From NCBI GenBank assembly GCA_027296185.1, contig JAPUJL010000041.1, forward strand, positions 1 to 10,471: a DNA stretch of 10,471 nt, given 5' to 3'. Below are positions 6,643 through 10,471 of this stretch, in pieces; positions within the stretch are counted from its first letter, which is position 1, and the number at the start of each line of letters is the position of its first letter. The stretch is from SAR324 cluster bacterium (GTDB lineage Bacteria; SAR324; JACQKK01). The notes under the pieces were generated by a model. It was not told where the DNA came from. It searched no databases and saw nothing but the letters and a program-made list of their open reading frames with translations. A program made the position numbers and the translations under genes.

Positions 6643-8154
6643 ATGAAGAGTGTGAACGATACGATCGGGCTCAGGCTGAACGGCAGACTTTGGGTTTGGG
6701 TGACTTTCCCCTTGATTCTGGTGGCGCTCTCGGTTTTCGCGCTCACCATGTTGGATTTGAGCGTGTTGCTGGAGCGCATCACCGAATACCTGCCCCTCCT
6801 GATGTTCGTGACGCTGGCCGTGCTCCTCTTCTCGGGCTATCCGGTGGCGTTCGTTCTGGGCGGCGTGGCCATGCTGTACGGCGTCATCGGAATTGTGCTG
6901 GGCGTCTTCTCGCCGATCGGATTCTTCAATTTCGTGCCCCGCATCTGGGGCCAGGCGGCGGAAAACCTCGTGCTCGTGGCCGTGCCGACGTTCGTCTACA
7001 TGGGCGTCATGATGGAGCGCAGCGGCATCGCGAATGACCTGCTGTACGCGGTGCAGGTGCTCCTGAAGCGGGTGTCCGGCTCCCTGGCCCTGGCCGTGAC
7101 GGTGATGGGCACCATTCTGGCCGCCATGACCGGCATCATCGGGGCCTCGGTGACCATGATGACGGCGCTGGCCCTGCCCACCATGCTCCGCCAAGGCTAC
7201 AGCCATGCGCTGGCCACCGGCTGTATCGCTGCATCGGGGACGCTCGGCATCCTGATACCGCCCAGCATCATGCTGATCATCATGGCGGATCTGCTGTCGA
7301 TTCCGGTGGGCAGCCTGTTCATGGCCGCGCTCGGACCGGGCTTGCTCCTGGCCGCCATGTATTTGACCTACATCGCCACCGCCTCGGCAATCAAACCCGA
7401 GATTGCGCCGCCCCTGCCTCCCGATATGCTGAACGTTCCGATGCGGGAGATGCCGGTTTTGGTGTTTAAAAGCTTCCTGCCCCCCGCGTTGCTGCTCGCC
7501 TTAGTCAAGTGCTCGATCCTTTTCGGCTGGGCGACACCCAGCGAGGCGGGGGCCGTGGGGGCTTTCGGCGCCGCGTCCCTCGCCTTGATCTACGGCCGCC
7601 TGAGTTGGAAGACGCTGAGGGGGGTCAATTACACGGCCGCACACACGATCGGGATGATCTTTTTCATCGTGATGGCCGCCACCTGTTTCGCCTATGTATT
7701 CCGTGCGTTGGGCGGCGACGACGTGGTCTCGGGGCTGATCACCGCCGCCGGCTTCGATTCCTGGGGATTGCTGATCCTGATCCTGGCGATTGTGTTCGTC
7801 TTGGGCTTCTTTCTCGACTGGATCGAAATCACGCTGATCATCCTGCCGATCTTTGCGCCGCTGATCGCGGGATTCGATTTTGGCGATCACGTGCCGATGG
7901 TCGGGCTTCAAGGTAACGAGGTGACGTTCTGGTTCACCGTGTTGATCGCGGTGAATCTGCAGACGTCGTTCCTCACTCCGCCGTTCGGATTCGCGCTGTT
8001 TTACATGAAAGGGGTTGCGCCACCGGAGGTCAACATCACCAGCATCTATCGAGGGATCATCCCCTTCGTCCTGCTGCAACTCGTGGCCCTCGCGGCGGTG
8101 GTGATGTTTCCGGAAATCGCCCTGTGGCTGCCCGGTGCCGTCTATGGTGGCTGA
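6643..8154 (+). CDS. dctM: TRAP transporter large permease subunit (DctM, TakM/FcbT3-like)
   Basis: A 503-residue integral membrane protein, the ion-coupled transport channel of a TRAP system. Core DctM motifs are PLLMFVTLAVLLFSGYPVAF (51-70), MERSGIANDLL (124-134), ASGTLGILIPPS (197-208), FGWATPSEAGAVGA (294-307) and NLQTSFLTPPFGFALFYMKG (438-457). Roughly 13 membrane segments are visible. Typical DctM proteins begin near residue 45 here. This one has an added N-terminal segment with its own helix (about 17-38), and an unusual stretch GDHVPMVGLQGNEVT (414-428) before helix 430-450. The start is uncertain: ATG 6643 is preferred, but TTG at 6631 would add four residues, and neither has a strong ribosome binding site. 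It lies 101 bp downstream of dctP and before dctQ, the reverse of the common order. Confidence 0.93.
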   Translation: MKSVNDTIGLRLNGRLWVWVTFPLILVALSVFALTMLDLSVLLERITEYLPLLMFVTLAVLLFSGYPVAFVLGGVAMLYGVIGIVLGVFSPIGFFNFVPRIWGQAAENLVLVAVPTFVYMGVMMERSGIANDLLYAVQVLLKRVSGSLALAVTVMGTILAAMTGIIGASVTMMTALALPTMLRQGYSHALATGCIAASGTLGILIPPSIMLIIMADLLSIPVGSLFMAALGPGLLLAAMYLTYIATASAIKPEIAPPLPPDMLNVPMREMPVLVFKSFLPPALLLALVKCSILFGWATPSEAGAVGAFGAASLALIYGRLSWKTLRGVNYTAAHTIGMIFFIVMAATCFAYVFRALGGDDVVSGLITAAGFDSWGLLILILAIVFVLGFFLDWIEITLIILPIFAPLIAGFDFGDHVPMVGLQGNEVTFWFTVLIAVNLQTSFLTPPFGFALFYMKGVAPPEVNITSIYRGIIPFVLLQLVALAAVVMFPEIALWLPGAVYGG

Positions 8155-8373
8155 CCGTCGGCGGCGCTGCCGCCGGCACGTGTTAATTCTGTCCCACCGC
8201 GTTGCAGATTGACGTCCCCGCACTCAATGTAACGTGACGAGCGTTCCGTCGATCGCCGGATCGGCGAAGCCTCGGAGACCGATGGTATTCGGGCCGGAGA
8301 CCGCCCGTGCGAATCTCCGTGGTCCAGTTTTAACGGCGCCCGGTGCCGCCCGATTCAAGCGTAGGAGAAATCG
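8155..8373 (+). other. Intergenic region dctM-dctQ
   Basis: 219 bp with no gene on either strand that I can support. It contains the hairpin at 8157-8177 and a second small stem, TCGCCG/CGGCGA (8253-8258 with 8262-8267, loop GAT), and ends with the dctQ ribosome binding site AGGAG (8363-8367). The gap is long for subunits of one membrane complex, so a separate promoter for dctQ is possible, but no convincing -35/-10 pair was found. Confidence 0.4.
8157..8177 (+). terminator. Strong GC hairpin just after dctM
   Basis: A nine-pair stem (8157-8165 with 8169-8177, one G-U pair) around the 3-base loop GCT, beginning 2 nt after the dctM stop. The following bases contain only scattered Ts (GTTAATTCT), so it is a weak or partial terminator, or a message-stabilising stem, at the start of a 219-bp gap before dctQ. 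Confidence 0.45.
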
Positions 8374-9297
8374 ATGCCTGTCCGTTCGATGATCAGGCTC
8401 AGCCTTGCGCTGAGAAACTTCAACGAGCTCGTCGGCAGGTGGGGTTCGTGGTTCATCATGCCCTTGGTGGGCGTGACGATTTGGGACGTGGCGGTGCGGA
8501 AGCTGGGCGGGATTCAGTATTGGCTGATCCAGACCCTCGGGTCGGCCTTCGAGTCCACGATCATCCAGGAGTTGGAGTGGCATTTCCACACGGCCCTGTT
8601 CGCCTTGGTGTTGGGATACGGGTACGTGAACAACAAGCACGTCCGGGTCGATTTGGTGCGCGAGAAACTTTCGTTCCGCAAACAGGTGTGGATCGAATTC
8701 CTCGGCTGCACCTTCTTCCTGATTCCTTACTGCATGCTCGTCGGATACTTCGCCTTCGAATACGCCTACGATTCGTTCATGGTCGGAGAGATTTCCGCAT
8801 CGACGGTCGGGCTGCCTTCCCGCTGGATCATCAAATCCGTATTGGTGCTTGGACTGATCGTCGCGGGGCTTGCCGGCGTGTCCGTCTGGCTGCAGACGGT
8901 GCTGGTGCTGTTCGGACCGGATGTCCCCCTCATCCAGCAATCCACCGAGCGGTTCGCCGAGAAGGATTTGCTCACCGACGCGGACGGTGCCAACACCGGA
9001 ACCGCCGGCGCCACCTACGTGAAGTTGGCCGTCGCCCCGACCGCCCTCGACAAGATCGCGGTGAGCGATGCCAGGGGAGCCATGAACTTCCGGTGGGTCG
9101 AGAACAGCCCGATCGTTCATTTTCCCGCCCTGCCGCCGTCCACGCGGCCGGAAGGACCGGGCGATTCCACCCCAGCGGACGCGGCGGCGAATGCGATCAC
9201 CGTCTCCTACGAGCACAAGATCCGGTTGATGACGTTGCAATGGCCGGAGGACCAAGCCGCGAAAAAGCGATTGCGTGACGCGGCACAAGCCTCGTAG
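8374..9297 (+). CDS. dctQ: TRAP transporter small permease subunit (DctQ) with C-terminal extension
   Basis: A 307-residue protein whose first 180 residues are a standard four-helix DctQ: helices at about 26-44, 70-86, 105-134 and 151-180, with the family motif HVRVDLVREKLSFR (89-102) between helices 2 and 3 and VGLPSRW (145-151) before helix 4. QELEWH (65-70) is the usual start of helix 2. It should form the membrane module with DctM. Ordinary members of this subfamily end soon after helix 4. Here about 125 further hydrophilic residues (181-307) follow, rich in Ala, Asp and Pro, ending with a strand-like ITVSYEHKIRLMTL (275-288) and a charged helix. DctQ topology usually puts this tail in the cytoplasm. 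The start is fixed by AGGAG six bases upstream. No known domain is recognised in the tail. Confidence 0.88.
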   Translation: MPVRSMIRLSLALRNFNELVGRWGSWFIMPLVGVTIWDVAVRKLGGIQYWLIQTLGSAFESTIIQELEWHFHTALFALVLGYGYVNNKHVRVDLVREKLSFRKQVWIEFLGCTFFLIPYCMLVGYFAFEYAYDSFMVGEISASTVGLPSRWIIKSVLVLGLIVAGLAGVSVWLQTVLVLFGPDVPLIQQSTERFAEKDLLTDADGANTGTAGATYVKLAVAPTALDKIAVSDARGAMNFRWVENSPIVHFPALPPSTRPEGPGDSTPADAAANAITVSYEHKIRLMTLQWPEDQAAKKRLRDAAQAS

Positions 9298-9331
9298 CCG
9301 CACCGACGATGACCGGCGGTACGATCCGGCG

Positions 9332-9343
9332 CGCCGATCGGCG
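9332..9343. repeat. 12-bp perfect palindrome downstream of dctQ
   Basis: CGCCGATCGGCG lies in the 111-bp gap between dctQ and the next gene. It could be a regulator site or a short RNA stem; no T-run follows, so termination is unlikely. The GC content makes chance occurrence plausible. Confidence 0.25.
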
Positions 9344-9408
9344 GATGCGATTCAAGGAGCGGCCCGCGAGCTTCCCAAATGCTGCGGGGCGGGCGAAACG
9401 GCGCGGAG

Positions 9409-9867
9409 ATGGACTGGAATAGCATTGTCAAAAAGCTCGTTTGGGACCAGAGCAAGACGCCTTACTTTGTCAAGGCCGACAAGTTAACCCAATCCCAAGC
9501 CCGAAACGAACTCTTCGTTTATTCCCTTTTCTTGGCGTTGATGTTCGGATTCGTTTCGATCTATGCCCTCGCGGACGACCGGTCGCGAGAAGTCACCATT
9601 CCGCTCGGCGGCACACTCTACGCGTTCTCCATATTTTGCAGCGCCATTGTGCTTGGGGTTGCAAAGAATGTGACGGCGGCTCGCTATTGCATCACCGCGC
9701 CGGTCGCCGTATTCGTGTTCACGCTCGGCAATCTCGGCGGCCGTTCCGATCCGGAACAGACGAACTGGTACATTTATATGGCACTGACGGCGGTCTGGCT
9801 GCTCTATTCCTTGAGGGCGGTGGCGGTTGCCAAGGCCTTTCACCGCGGGCCCCGCGAAGCCGATTGA
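9409..9867 (+). CDS. Uncharacterised four-helix membrane protein linked to the TRAP genes
   Basis: A 152-residue protein not matched to a named family. It begins with a soluble segment, MDWNSIVKKLVWDQSKTPYF, with a Lys/Gln-rich run to about 33. Four membrane helices follow at about 36-55, 67-87, 92-110 and 119-140. After helix 1 comes the polar loop ADDRSREVTIPLGG (55-68), and after helix 3 comes GRSDPEQTNW (111-120). The tail is short and basic/acidic. The size and four-helix layout recall DctQ, but the DctQ motif HVRVDL is absent. It lies 111 bp downstream of dctQ on the same strand, suggesting an accessory role in the transporter, which is inference. The start is a guess between ATG 9409 and ATG 9379. 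Neither has a well-spaced ribosome binding site, and 9409 is chosen because the ten extra residues are Gly/Arg-rich and look non-coding. Confidence 0.7.
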   Translation: MDWNSIVKKLVWDQSKTPYFVKADKLTQSQARNELFVYSLFLALMFGFVSIYALADDRSREVTIPLGGTLYAFSIFCSAIVLGVAKNVTAARYCITAPVAVFVFTLGNLGGRSDPEQTNWYIYMALTAVWLLYSLRAVAVAKAFHRGPREAD

Positions 9868-9960
9868 ATCGCCCTTGGGCCTAGCACACGAAGGATGGGC
9901 GCGGAGGATGCGCACGGCAATACGACCCCACCCCGCAGGGCCGCGGGAAGTGGCGGTGGT

Positions 9961-9979
9961 GGGCCGGGGCCGCCGGCCC
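9961..9979 (+). promoter_or_regulatory. Hairpin abutting a ribosome binding site
   Basis: A perfect seven-pair GC stem (9961-9967 with 9973-9979, five-base loop GGCCG) ends immediately before the GAGG (9980-9983) of the next gene. No T-run follows. It could end or protect the upstream message, or hinder ribosome loading on the following gene. Confidence 0.4.
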
Positions 9980-9989
9980 GAGGTACTCC

Positions 9990-10310
9990 ATGCCGCGCTA
10001 CAAGGTGAGTTTTTCCCGGCGCTGGATCACCGGGCGCTGGAGATTCACCGACCGGGTGATCCACGGGATCGGGGGTCAGCCCTCCGAGCGGTCGGGCCTG
10101 CAAAACGCGTGGCTGGTCGAGTATGGGGGCAGCTCGGCGGAACTGGGCGGCTATCTCACCGAGGAGCTCAAGCTGGAGCGTTCGATAGATGCCCGGCCGG
10201 GCGCCGTGTTTGAAATCGAGGAACTGGAGCCGCGGCCTCCGCGGCCGCGCTCCCGGGGCGCCCCCCGCCCCCGCCTGGCGCCGTCGCCCCCGTGGCGGGC
10301 CGGCGGTTGA
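9990..10310 (+). CDS. Hypothetical protein with Pro/Arg-rich C-terminus
   Basis: A 106-residue protein that I do not recognise. Residues 1-78 look like a compact folded domain: a basic, aromatic start (MPRYKVSFSRRW, then GRWRFTDRVIHGIGG), a middle with NAWLVEYGGSS, and a strand/helix segment LTEELKLERSI ending in FEIEEL. The last 28 residues are a low-complexity Pro/Arg tail. No signal peptide or membrane helix is seen, so it is probably cytoplasmic, and the basic face could bind nucleic acid or a membrane surface, though nothing proves this. GAGG lies six bases before the ATG, which supports the start. It lies 122 bp after the four-helix gene and 31 bp before the next start, so it may be transcribed with the latter. 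Confidence 0.55.
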   Translation: MPRYKVSFSRRWITGRWRFTDRVIHGIGGQPSERSGLQNAWLVEYGGSSAELGGYLTEELKLERSIDARPGAVFEIEELEPRPPRPRSRGAPRPRLAPSPPWRAGG

Positions 10311-10341
10311 CCAGCGGCATTCCCTACAACCCCACTTACTG

Positions 10342-10471
10342 ATGAAAACGACGATGATCCGCAACGCTCGCATGGTTTCACTTTCTCGCGCCGCGGCCCG
10401 GCTGGCCGCACTTCTCTTGGCGGTGCCGATCCTCTCGCTCGCCGCGCCCACCGCTGCCGCCGCGGAAGAGG
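10342..10471 (+). CDS. Exported protein, N-terminal fragment (signal peptide only)
   Basis: Forty-three codons up to the window edge, encoding a classic Sec signal peptide: a basic start (MKTTMIRNARMVSLSRAAAR), a hydrophobic core (LAALLLAVPILSL), then an Ala-rich region with a probable signal peptidase I site in APTAAAAEE. The mature protein is periplasmic or secreted, but nothing of it is visible, so function cannot be assigned. The start is uncertain: no clear ribosome binding site precedes ATG 10342, and in-frame ATGs at 10354 and 10372 would also leave a workable signal peptide. It begins 31 bp after the upstream gene, on the same strand. Confidence 0.6.
   Translation, partial: MKTTMIRNARMVSLSRAAARLAALLLAVPILSLAAPTAAAAEE

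Noticed and set aside
8224..9303. A 359-codon minus-strand open frame opposite dctQ
   Set aside because: The plus-strand DctQ helices and motif are clear; the antisense product is low-complexity and His/Arg/Gly-rich.
1..10471. Mobile element, CRISPR, toxin-antitoxin or defence system
   Set aside because: No transposase, integrase, regularly spaced repeats, tRNA-linked attachment site or nuclease/helicase gene was found on either strand.

Overview
This is a GC-rich window from a Gram-negative bacterium, probably a member of the Pseudomonadota. The evidence is a YejABE-type peptide ABC importer, a complete tripartite TRAP transporter of the TakP/FcbT-like class, and Sec and lipoprotein signal peptides. 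The exact class cannot be set from the sequence. I see no rRNA, tRNA, CRISPR array, insertion sequence or phage gene, and the code looks vertically inherited and evenly GC-biased.

The left half (1-4846) is a leftward operon. In transcription order it has a periplasmic peptide-binding protein (yejA, 4846-2933), two inner-membrane permeases (yejB, 2922-1861; yejE, 1858-782), a small GYD-domain protein (595-302) and the first 37 codons of an OppD/DppD-type ATPase (112-1, running off the window). Spacing of 10 nt (yejA-yejB) and 2 nt (yejB-yejE) implies tight coupling. The GYD gene is an unexpected passenger between the permease and ATPase genes. Together these proteins should import oligopeptides, or microcin C-like and antimicrobial peptides, at the expense of ATP.

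The centre (4847-5404) is a 558-bp divergent intergenic region. It holds both sets of upstream signals, an AT-rich patch and two short perfect dyads that are candidate operators. No regulator gene is present in the window.

The right half (5405-9867) is a rightward TRAP locus: a solute-binding protein that appears to be a lipoprotein (dctP), the large permease (dctM), the small permease (dctQ), then an unrecognised 152-aa four-helix membrane protein. The order P-M-Q is not the common P-Q-M. DctM carries an extra N-terminal membrane helix, and DctQ carries a soluble C-terminal tail of about 125 residues that ordinary DctQ proteins lack. These three oddities plus the orphan membrane protein make this the most interesting part of the window: a possible variant TRAP system with an extra subunit.

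The right end (9990-10471) has a 106-aa uncharacterised protein with a Pro/Arg-rich tail, its ribosome binding site directly abutting a strong hairpin, and the signal-peptide start of a secreted protein cut off by the window edge.
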